The notes beneath the pieces were generated by a model. That model ran no database searches, was not told the DNA's origin, and was given only the letters and a program-made list of their open reading frames with translations. The translations under genes were made by a program, and so were the position numbers. DNA of 58,398 bases from Clostridium disporicum (GTDB lineage: Bacteria; Bacillota; Clostridia; Clostridiales; Clostridiaceae), in contig NZ_CYZX01000025.1 of NCBI RefSeq assembly GCF_001405015.1, positions 1 through 58,398 on the forward strand, written 5' to 3'. Below, piece after piece: positions 52,117 through 58,398 of the stretch. Every line of letters begins with the position of its first letter. Position 1 is the stretch's first letter.

Positions 52117-52860
52117 TTATTCCCATTTAAAACACTTAATTGCAACTATTGAACAAATAGTAGCTATTATTAACATTATAAATATTGGTATTATAATATT
52201 CTCAACAGATTGTCCTAAAATTGCTGATTTTAGTATTTTTATTCCTTGTGTAAGTGGAAATACATCTACTATATTTTTCATTATATTTGGCATAACCTCA
52301 TATGGTATTGTTGCCCCTGAAAATATCAACATAGGAAAATATAAAACACTTGCTATAACTCCTGCAATTTTTGAATCTTTTGATATACCACCAACCATAA
52401 TTCCAATACTAAACATTGAAATCATAACAAGTAGCCATCCTAAAATGAAGTTTAAAATACTTCCTTGAATATTAAATTTAAAGAAAAGTTTAGCTACTAG
52501 AAATAATGAAATCATAGATACTAAAGAATATAGAGCATATATGGTAACTTGTACTAATAATATAACTATTGGATTAACAGGTGTTACTTTAAATCTCTTT
52601 AAAATATGCTTACTTCTATAATCTGAAACTACTAAAGGTAAGCCCATAACTCCTCCAGCACAAATTGCAATAGATGTTATTGCTCCAAATGATTGCTCTA
52701 AAAATGTATAATTTGCACCTTCAAAAGCAGGTTTGCTTCCATAAATAATACCTATTGCTACAAGTACAACTATAGGCATACATATAGCAAATATGAACAT
52801 GTCCATTCCTCTTAATGATAACTTCAACTCTGTTTTTAACATTGTAATAAATGACTTCAT
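52117..52860 (-). CDS. ABC-2-type transporter permease
   Basis: A 247-residue permease with six transmembrane helices of the ABC-2 (DrrB-like) type. Typical stretches are YLEQSFGAI-like loops followed by GLPLVVSDYRSKHILKRFKVTPV and the FGATIPYE-like ISGATIPYEVMPNIMKN loop. It partners the ATPase encoded directly upstream (two-base gap). Systems of this layout export drugs, lipids or peptides; no substrate is evident. The module also includes the two-domain MerR regulator. Confidence 0.9.
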   Translation of the reverse strand: MKSFITMLKTELKLSLRGMDMFIFAICMPIVVLVAIGIIYGSKPAFEGANYTFLEQSFGAITSIAICAGGVMGLPLVVSDYRSKHILKRFKVTPVNPIVILLVQVTIYALYSLVSMISLFLVAKLFFKFNIQGSILNFILGWLLVMISMFSIGIMVGGISKDSKIAGVIASVLYFPMLIFSGATIPYEVMPNIMKNIVDVFPLTQGIKILKSAILGQSVENIIIPIFIMLIIATICSIVAIKCFKWE

Positions 52861-52861
52861 A

Positions 52862-53581
52862 TTACATTACCTCCTCATCCGTATACCAAAGATATGCATC
52901 TTCTAATTTTTCATAAGGGCTTGCTTCAATAGCCTCTTTAACTGTTCCATGAAATACTACCTTTCCTTTTTTAAGAATACAAATAATATCACATAATACT
53001 TCTACCTCATCCATAAAATGTGAAGTTAACACAATTGTTAAACCTTTTTCCTTTAAGTCTTTTAATATTTGCCATACATCTCTTCTTGCTCTTGCATCAA
53101 GTCCAGTTGTAAGTTCATCTAAAAATACTATTTCCGGATTAGGAATAAGTGCAAGTATAATAAACAGTCTTTGCTTTTGTCCGCCTGAAATCTCCTTTAC
53201 TAAAGTTTTACTTTTTTCTTCAATTCCGAACCTTTGTAATAGCTCCTTATAATTAGCTGGATTTTTATAAAGTGATGCTGTCACTTCACAAAGTTCTTCA
53301 ACTCGTATATTTTCTTGATAATTAGCTTCTTGAAACTGAACTCCAACCCTTTCAAATAACTCTTTACGATTAGATATCGGATTTAATCCTAGTATTGAAA
53401 CTTCACCCTTATCTATCTTTTTAGTTCCAAGTATACATTCAATACTTGTACTCTTCCCTGCTCCATTAGCTCCAAGCAACCCAAATACAGTTCCTTTTTT
53501 TACTTCAAAGCTTAAGTTATCTACCGCTACATAACTTTGATAATTTTTTGATAGTTTTTCTACCTTAATTGCATAATCCAT
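52862..53581 (-). CDS. ABC transporter ATPase (drug-export type)
   Basis: A 239-residue ABC ATPase of the DrrA/CcmA type. Walker A is GANGAGKST (36-44), the signature is ISGGQKQR, and Walker B is IVFLDELTTGLD. The final ~40 residues carry the KGKVVFHGTVKEAIE helix typical of this group. Note that the canonical DEP of Walker B reads DEL here, a common variant. It pairs with the permease two bases downstream. It begins 57 bases after the MerR stop, across a hairpin that overlaps that stop. Confidence 0.92.
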   Translation of the reverse strand: MDYAIKVEKLSKNYQSYVAVDNLSFEVKKGTVFGLLGANGAGKSTSIECILGTKKIDKGEVSILGLNPISNRKELFERVGVQFQEANYQENIRVEELCEVTASLYKNPANYKELLQRFGIEEKSKTLVKEISGGQKQRLFIILALIPNPEIVFLDELTTGLDARARRDVWQILKDLKEKGLTIVLTSHFMDEVEVLCDIICILKKGKVVFHGTVKEAIEASPYEKLEDAYLWYTDEEVM

Positions 53582-53615
53582 TTTTACATCCTCCTCTTGC
53601 TTGATGTAAAAATAA

Positions 53616-53641
53616 TAACACCAAACAAAAGTCTGGTGTTA
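53616..53641 (-). terminator. Hairpin over the MerR stop codon (terminator or attenuator)
   Basis: Arms TAACACCA/TGGTGTTA. The right arm contains the MerR stop codon (53639-53641). T-rich sequence (TTATTTTTA) follows on the minus strand. With only 57 bases before the ABC ATPase start, it could limit read-through from merR into the transporter genes. Confidence 0.55.
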
Positions 53642-54421
53642 AAGTGTAGGGTTTGAATATTTTCTTTTTATTTCATATAACATTTCTAATATTTCCTCAG
53701 CATTTTTGGCAGCTAAATTCAAAGAAATTATAAGCTTATCACATACTGAAATAATATCTTCATTTTCATTAGGTGAATTTAATACCTCATTAATATCAGC
53801 TTCATTATGCTCTGATAATTTATTAAGCATTCTAAGTATAGCAGAAAGAGAATAATTACCACATCTAAGAGAACGAATAACCTTTAATCGTTGGATATCT
53901 TCATAAGTGTAAATCCTATATCCATTTTGCTTTCTCTTAATATTTACCAATCCATTCATCTCCCAGTTACGAAGAGTATCCATAGATATTCCAAGCAATT
54001 CTGAAACTTCTTTACGCTTTAAATTAAAGTCTTTGTCATGATTTAATCTATTTATTAATTTACCTGCAATATCTACAGCCTCATTAGCATTATCAATCTC
54101 TTTTTTAATAGATTTAATATACTCCTTAGTTAAAACAATAGCTTCATCAAAATCTTGTTTAGCTGACATCTTAACAATAGCTATTGCCTTTTTTCTTAAT
54201 CCATTTTGTAGAACTTCAACCTCAAAAGCCTTACGTGCTAACTTAAGCTGATCTATATGCAAATCTGTAAATACACGATACCCATTGCCTTTTCTAATAG
54301 GTTTTGATATTAACTCTAAATCCTCATACATACGTACAGTATTTGGATGTATTCCTATCAACTTAGCTACTTCACTTGTTTTATAAGTTTTACCTATCGA
54401 CCTCACTCCCTTTATAATCAT
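53639..54421 (-). CDS. MerR-family regulator with two MerR DNA-binding domains
   Basis: A 260-residue protein with a MerR helix-turn-helix at about 13-75 (YKTSEVAKLIGIHPNTVRMYE, LISKPIRKGNGYRVFTDLHI) and a second at about 132-200 (LKRKEVSELLGISMDTLRNWE, LVNIKRKQNGYRIYTYEDIQ). The linker between them (about 76-130) and the C-terminus are helical. Two MerR domains in one chain is unusual, since the family normally dimerises single domains. No cysteine metal site is seen. The start is uncertain: the first ATG has no ribosome site, while AGGGAGTGAGG lies inside the frame. It is upstream of the ABC genes and probably controls them. Confidence 0.82.
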   Translation of the reverse strand: MIIKGVRSIGKTYKTSEVAKLIGIHPNTVRMYEDLELISKPIRKGNGYRVFTDLHIDQLKLARKAFEVEVLQNGLRKKAIAIVKMSAKQDFDEAIVLTKEYIKSIKKEIDNANEAVDIAGKLINRLNHDKDFNLKRKEVSELLGISMDTLRNWEMNGLVNIKRKQNGYRIYTYEDIQRLKVIRSLRCGNYSLSAILRMLNKLSEHNEADINEVLNSPNENEDIISVCDKLIISLNLAAKNAEEILEMLYEIKRKYSNPTL

Positions 54422-54605
54422 TTTGATGTTATTTCATCTTTGTTATTATCTTAATATATAATTGCATTTTTTATATCATACATCAATATAAATTTTTATA
54501 AGAAATACATGTAAAAATTATTTATTATATAAACTTACAGACAAATTATAATCTTAAATATTACTTATAATACCGAACAATAATTGGAACAATCTCCTTT
54601 TTTTC

Positions 54606-54630
54606 TATACGCGTGTGTATGCGTGTACAC
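54606..54630. other. 25-base alternating purine-pyrimidine tract
   Basis: Every base from 54606 to 54630 alternates pyrimidine and purine, beginning TATACGCGTGTGTATG. It is also an island of C and G in AT-rich surroundings. Such tracts can adopt left-handed (Z) DNA under negative supercoiling. It lies about 185 bases upstream of the MerR gene. Confidence 0.9.
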
Positions 54631-54697
54631 TCACATGAATTTACTTATTTTTTATTATTTATACTTAAGCTATATATTCTTGTTCCCTTGTTCCTCG

Positions 54698-54925
54698 GAA
54701 TTATCTATTTGATATATCCCCTTTAAATTAAAATATTTCTACAATATTTTATTCTGTTATAACATTATTAGTGAAATAATTTTCTTATCGTAAAGAAACT
54801 TAAATAATAAACAAAAGAAGCTTAACACTTAGTTAGGTAATATTAGTGTTAAACTTCTATAAATTCGTAAATATATTTTTATGGGGTAAGTATTATTTAT
54901 TAACTACTTTATCTTTTTATAATAA
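54698..54925. repeat. Long direct repeat, copy B
   Basis: Near-identical to copy A, in the same orientation. Where copy A has the DUF4474 start codon, this copy has ATA in place of ATG on the minus strand, and similarity stops within eight bases beyond it. So no gene is attached here. Confidence 0.9.
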
Positions 54926-55333
54926 ATTACTTGTATATCCTTTAGGTATAAAATTTAATAAATTCTATTAATAACTATAAATTTCTAATAATTATTACTT
55001 AAATATATTATCTTATTTTTATCCTATGCTACTTATTATACAGTTATCCATATCAGTATTAAGTTAATTTTTATTTATATTATAAATAATTTAATTAAAT
55101 AAGTTATATATAGCTATATCTAATTTTATATATTTATTAAAATATAAGATAGAAGTACCTTTGAAGATACTACTTCTTCTTTATTTATATATTCTATTAA
55201 TTTATTATTGCTATTTTTAATTTTTCATCCCTCTTCATAAATTCTATACTATACTTCATAAAAATTGACTAAAAAACTTTTAATATTTTAAAATAACTTT
55301 ACTTTTAAAACGTAATTTTATTGTATGATAGTA

Positions 55334-56500
55334 TTATTCATATATATCTGAAAGCTCCATAGTAATTCTTTCTTCTCTATTATTATGTATTTTAGTAAAC
55401 CAAGTATTTTTCTGTAAATCTTCAATAACTACATCTGGCATTTCAATTATAAATTCACTACCTTTTCCTAACTCACTTTTAACATTAATCTTTCCTTTAT
55501 GTGCCTCAACAAAGTGCTTTACAATAGCTAATCCTACTCCACAACCTTCATTTACTTTATTTAACCTTTTTTCGGAATTAGAAAATTCATCAAAAATTGT
55601 TTCTAATTTTTTTTCTGATATTCCATATCCATTATCTTTAACAGATATATTTACTTTATTATCTTTTAAGTATATCGTGACATTTATAATTCTATTTCCA
55701 TCATTAAATTTTATTGAATTGGAAATTAAATTCATTATTATTCTTTCTAATTTTACCTTGTCAAATGATATTATTTTTTCTTCTATTTCAGTATCAAATA
55801 TTATTCTTAAGTTTTTAAATCTCCCACAATTATTTATATCCAAACATATATCTTCTACTGTACTTACAATATCATAATTATGAAAATTAAATATAGTATT
55901 ACCATTATATGCGCTAGTTAAATCTATAAAATTATTTGATAACTTCAATATCCTCAAAGAATTTATCCTTATTCTTTCAATACTTTTCATTAATAAATTT
56001 TCATAATCACTTATATTAAAATCTTTTAATTTATTTTCTAAAAGTTGTATAGTTGTTATAATCACATTTATAGGTGTTCGAAATTCATGTTTTAAATTAT
56101 AGAAGAAACCTTCTTTTAATTTATCTAATTCTTCTTTATATGAAATTGGCTTTTTTAAACTTAATATTCCCTTAACATTATTATTATCTATTATGGGAGC
56201 CTTATTAATTTCAAATATATACTTTTTATTATTTATATAGATAACTTCTTCATATTCAATAGCTGTTTTTCTTTTTACTACTTCATCATCTGTTTTTTTT
56301 ATTTTATTAATGTTATATATTATTTTATCAATCTCATCACACTTTTTACCATAAAGTTTTTCTCTTTCATTTATTCCAAGTTGACTAGCATACTTTTTAT
56401 TACAATAAATATACTTTCCTTCTAAATTTCTATAAGCTATTTGTAAAGGAATTAAATCTAATACTGATTCTATTTCCTCTATAGATAACCCTTCACTCAT
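55334..56500 (-). CDS. Soluble PAS-domain sensor histidine kinase, orphan
   Basis: A 388-residue kinase without a transmembrane segment. A PAS domain covers about 9-115 (ESVLDLIPLQIAYRNLEGKY, YASQLGINEREKLYGK). The HisKA H-box with phospho-acceptor H138 is in FYNLKHEFRTPINVI. The ATPase has the N box (IMNLISNSIKFN), G1 (VKDNGYGI) and G2 (GCGVGLAIVKHF). No response regulator lies beside it, so it is an orphan. Orphan PAS kinases in clostridia often feed Spo0A, but that is not shown here. A cytosolic signal (redox, gas or small molecule in PAS) is expected. A GGGAGGG site precedes it. Confidence 0.9.
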   Translation of the reverse strand: MSEGLSIEEIESVLDLIPLQIAYRNLEGKYIYCNKKYASQLGINEREKLYGKKCDEIDKIIYNINKIKKTDDEVVKRKTAIEYEEVIYINNKKYIFEINKAPIIDNNNVKGILSLKKPISYKEELDKLKEGFFYNLKHEFRTPINVIITTIQLLENKLKDFNISDYENLLMKSIERIRINSLRILKLSNNFIDLTSAYNGNTIFNFHNYDIVSTVEDICLDINNCGRFKNLRIIFDTEIEEKIISFDKVKLERIIMNLISNSIKFNDGNRIINVTIYLKDNKVNISVKDNGYGISEKKLETIFDEFSNSEKRLNKVNEGCGVGLAIVKHFVEAHKGKINVKSELGKGSEFIIEMPDVVIEDLQKNTWFTKIHNNREERITMELSDIYE

Positions 56501-56917
56501 AAAACCCTCCCATTATTATACTTTGATCCCTATATCATCTCTGATACTCTCTAATATATAATGCTATTTCAATAGCTAATCTAAATGATTTATGTATTTT
56601 TATTCAACATTAGGAATATCTCCTTTGATAATAATCTGTTAATTGTAATTTATTGTTAAATTCATTAAAGCTGCTTGTCCTAATCTATTTAAAATCTTAT
56701 ATGTGATAATCTCAATTTATTTCACTATATTTAATTATTTATTAAAACTATTCAATATATCTCTATATCCCAGTAACAATCCTCAGATTTATATTGCTCT
56801 ATTATTTAAATAACTAAACTATAGCTTGTATATTATAATTTTAGATTCTATAACTTTCTATTATCGTATTATTAAAAATAACTAAATTTTAAAATAAATA
56901 TATTATAAGTTTAATTT
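56501..56917. other. AT-rich intergenic region
   Basis: About 417 bases upstream of the kinase. Nothing beyond promoter-like AT tracts was seen. Confidence 0.5.
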
Positions 56918-57268
56918 TTAAATTATCTCCATAACAACTCTTTCTATATATGTCCGGTCGAAATCATTTACAAACGAAACAGCTCCTACAATTTTTCCTT
57001 TGTCATTTATATATATTACATATTCTTTAGTTCTAATCAAGATTTTCTCTTTATTACTTAAAGATATTGATTTAAAATGATTGCTTTGAAAAATATAATT
57101 ATTCTCATTCCTAAAAATACTTTCATATGCTTTAATAATACATTTATTTAATAAAATATTAAATTTTGAATAAGCTTCTTCTTTATCTTCACTATAATAA
57201 ATATTTTTCTTCTTCTGTAAATCATCTTCAATATAAATTATATAAATTATATGTTTCACTCCTCGCAA
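56918..57268 (-). CDS. Small protein of unknown function
   Basis: A frame of up to 116 residues, rich in Ile, Lys, Asn and Tyr, as expected for this base composition. I recognise no family. It seems to be alpha/beta: strands around IIYIIYIED, a helix SEDKEEAYSKFNILLNKC, then strand pairs (KILIRTKEYVIYINDKGKIVG, AVSFVNDFD) and a C-terminal helix. The start is uncertain: TTG at 57268 lacks a site ahead, while GAGGAG lies within the frame just after it. It lies upstream of the kinase on the same strand but about 420 bases away. It could be a decayed or very divergent gene. Confidence 0.4.
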   Translation of the reverse strand: MRGVKHIIYIIYIEDDLQKKKNIYYSEDKEEAYSKFNILLNKCIIKAYESIFRNENNYIFQSNHFKSISLSNKEKILIRTKEYVIYINDKGKIVGAVSFVNDFDRTYIERVVMEII

Positions 57269-57445
57269 ATAAAAAATAAGATATTTATAAATCTAATTAT
57301 CTAATATTTTTTAATATACATTTAAATAATATAATTCATCACTTATAAATAAAGTTTTATATTTGTTTCAATATTTTAGTTAAACTAACCACTAGTTTTA
57401 AAAGCAATCTAACATATTTTTTAATATTTAATTATACATAAAAAT

Positions 57446-57637
57446 CTAATCTAGAAATTCTTTTATATTTTTATCAAGCGAGTTTGCTATACTCCCTAGC
57501 GTTTTTATTGATGGACTAGTTCGCATTCTTTCAATATCAGATAAATATGTATTAGATATACCTGCTAATTCAGCTAATTTCTTTTGAGTAATATTTTTAC
57601 TAATTCTAATATCTCTAATTTTACGTCCAATTTCCAA
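57446..57637 (-). CDS. XRE-family helix-turn-helix regulator (63 residues)
   Basis: A single-domain Cro/C1 repressor-like protein, MEIGRKIRDIRISKNITQKK then LAELAGISNTYLSDIERMRT, covering the five-helix HTH_3 fold. It starts with TTG at 57637, with GGGGGTG about six bases ahead. It is divergent from the other XRE gene at 57900, and operator-like dyads (TACxTTAnCAAxGTA) flank its own promoter. Such pairs often form a Cro/CI-like switch; this fits but is not shown. Confidence 0.82.
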   Translation of the reverse strand: MEIGRKIRDIRISKNITQKKLAELAGISNTYLSDIERMRTSPSIKTLGSIANSLDKNIKEFLD

Positions 57638-57660
57638 AATTTCACCCCCAAATAATATTT

Positions 57661-57675
57661 TACGTTAACAAAGTA
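57661..57675. promoter_or_regulatory. XRE operator candidate 1
   Basis: TACGTTAACAAAGTA, arms TACGTT/AAAGTA around three bases. It overlaps the spacer of a minus-strand promoter (TTGATT, 16 bases, TAAAAT) for the 57446 gene. Confidence 0.5.
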
Positions 57676-57701
57676 AAAAATCAAGTTTTTTGGTGTTTTT
57701 T

Positions 57702-57716
57702 TACTTTATCAAAGTA
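57702..57716. promoter_or_regulatory. XRE operator candidate 2
   Basis: TACTTTATCAAAGTA, perfect arms TACTTT/AAAGTA around three bases, 41 bases (about four helical turns) from site 1. Confidence 0.55.
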
Positions 57717-57824
57717 TTTTTTTGTCATTTATTTTATTTTAAAACATATTTTTTATTACTTTTTTAATTTTTAATAAAAATTATTAAATTTTATTTACTT
57801 TTTAAAACTATTATTTATCATTTA

Positions 57825-57853
57825 TTTACTTTCTTAAATATTTGATTTATAAT
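57825..57853 (+). promoter_or_regulatory. Promoter of the 57900 XRE gene
   Basis: TTTACT and TATAAT with a 17-base spacer. The TACGTAAATAACGTA dyad at 57867-57881 lies just beyond the expected start point, suited to repression. Confidence 0.55.
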
Positions 57854-57866
57854 CTAATGTGAAAAA

Positions 57867-57881
57867 TACGTAAATAACGTA
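57867..57881. promoter_or_regulatory. XRE operator candidate 3
   Basis: TACGTAAATAACGTA, the third relative of the TACxTT-nnn-AAxGTA dyad, between the TATAAT and the ribosome site of the 57900 gene. Confidence 0.5.
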
Positions 57882-57899
57882 TTTTAGATGAGGTGTTTT

Positions 57900-58238
57900 A
57901 TGAGTTTGGGAAAAAGATTGAAAAAATTTAGAAAATGTAACGGATTAAGTCTAAAAGAGTTATCCGCTTTAACTAATTTATCAATATCTTTTTTAAGTGA
58001 CATTGAACATGATAGAAGCAATCCTTCAATTAATAATTTAAAAATATTATCATCAGCATTAAATATACCAATGTATCACTTATTAGAAGATTCGAATTCT
58101 CCCTCTTCAGATAACTCAATTGATTTTTCTGAGCTAGTACCTATTTTGATGGAGTTTGAAGATTGGGATAATGAAGATAAAATTGAACTTTTTTATTATT
58201 TAAAAGCAAAAAAAACTATCAGAGATTTAAAAAAATAA
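57900..58238 (+). CDS. XRE-family helix-turn-helix regulator with extra C-terminal domain
   Basis: A 112-residue protein: HTH_3 at about 1-60 (LGKRLKKFRKCNGLSLKELS, LSISFLSDIEHDRSNPSI) followed by a 45-residue acidic helical tail (LVPILMEFEDWDNEDKIEL). The tail is likely for dimerisation or ligand sensing. The ATG at 57900 with GATGAGG ahead is chosen; an ATG twelve bases earlier overlaps that site. It is divergent from the smaller XRE gene. It is SinR/Xre-like in size; the target beyond the shared dyads is unknown. Confidence 0.85.
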   Translation: MSLGKRLKKFRKCNGLSLKELSALTNLSISFLSDIEHDRSNPSINNLKILSSALNIPMYHLLEDSNSPSSDNSIDFSELVPILMEFEDWDNEDKIELFYYLKAKKTIRDLKK

Positions 58239-58273
58239 TCTAAGACTTAAAATAATAAAATTAAAAAATATGG

Positions 58274-58316
58274 GGCTGTCTCTGAAATGATTTTTAAAAT
58301 CATTTCAGTAGACGGT
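58274..58316 (+). terminator. Strong terminator after the XRE gene
   Basis: Core perfect arms CTGAAATGATTTT/AAAATCATTTCAG, extended by GGCTGTCT/AGACGGTC with wobble pairs, then TTTTTATTTTTT. Confidence 0.85.
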
Positions 58317-58369
58317 CTTTTTATTTTTTATTCATATATTTATATGAAATTATTTCTAAATGAACAAGT

Positions 58370-58398
58370 TTTTTGACACGACAAATAGGAGGTTATAA
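58370..58398 (+). promoter_or_regulatory. Ribosome site of a gene that starts just beyond the window
   Basis: TTGACA at about 58372, then AGGAGGTTATAA at the very end, so a gene probably begins with the next base or so. Its identity cannot be seen. Confidence 0.45.

Larger units (their letters stand above)
54422..55333. other. Long non-coding stretch
   Basis: About 910 bases without a supported gene. It contains the 25-base alternating purine-pyrimidine tract (54606-54630) and repeat copy B (54698-54925). The rest (to 55333) is extremely AT-rich; no conserved frame or known RNA was seen. Confidence 0.6.

Noticed and set aside
58274..58316. Inverted-repeat end of an IS1182-like insertion sequence
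   Set aside because: The GGGGCTGTCTCTGAAAT stretch looks like such an end, but no transposase, partner end or target duplication is visible, and the hairpin with a T tract after the XRE gene is fully explained as a terminator.
1..58398. Prophage or integrated plasmid
   Set aside because: No integrase, capsid, terminase, replication or conjugation genes are seen; the XRE pair and repeats alone are not enough.

Overview
This 58.4 kb window is very AT-rich and dense in short intergenic T-tract hairpins. Coding regions mostly start with AGGAGG-type ribosome sites. The gene set (rubrerythrin, sdaAB/sdaAA serine dehydratase, a PfoR-like membrane protein, biliverdin-type heme oxygenase, a small siroheme sulfite reductase, DUF4317, M42 peptidase) points to a Clostridium sensu stricto chromosome. 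By family recognition it looks like a host-associated species in the neighbourhood of C. perfringens, C. tertium or C. paraputrificum; the exact species cannot be fixed by reading alone. No rRNA, tRNA, CRISPR array or intact transposase was seen.

Layout. 1-7.8 kb: a LytTR/LiaF-like envelope-stress pair, two RpiR-family regulators, a ROK sugar kinase, and a beta-glucoside locus (PTS EIIC, 6-phospho-beta-glucosidase, RDD membrane protein). 8-9.5 kb: heme oxygenase behind two tandem Fur-box-like sites, followed by an exported helical protein of unknown function. 9.5-13.5 kb: M42 aminopeptidase, small zinc-ribbon protein, rubrerythrin, small hypothetical, MATE transporter. 13.6-20 kb: ferric-siderophore ABC importer plus MFS exporter, with a Fur-like palindrome lying between its promoter elements, and a divergent PchR/YbtA-type AraC regulator. 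20-26 kb: zinc-ribbon protein, ADP-ribose pyrophosphatase, an MMPL/heptad-repeat export pair with divergent TetR. 26-32 kb: SDR dehydrogenase, serine dehydratase plus PfoR-like EIIC, ornithine decarboxylase.

32.4-42.3 kb is the most coherent block. A hemA-hemC-cobA/hemD-hemB operon makes uroporphyrinogen III and precorrin-2 for siroheme. A LysR regulator sits next to it, and a CoA-disulfide-reductase/rhodanese fusion, a siroheme sulfite reductase and a YeiH-type transporter run the other way. Nearly identical 17-bp dyads lie upstream of hemA and upstream of the reductase operon. This suggests that one LysR protein couples siroheme synthesis to sulfite reduction.

42.5-51 kb: glycerate kinase, DUF4317, amino-acid permease, YjjG nucleotidase, a small protein made of three copies of one motif, 80-bp non-coding repeats, a metallophosphoesterase and DUF4474. 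51-58.4 kb is an AT-richer accessory stretch. A ~228-bp segment occurs twice in direct orientation and brackets a MerR (two-domain)/ABC transporter module, and part of it recurs a third time near 42.4 kb as a candidate small-RNA element. Beyond it lie an orphan PAS histidine kinase, an unknown small gene, and two divergent XRE regulators sharing operator-like dyads.
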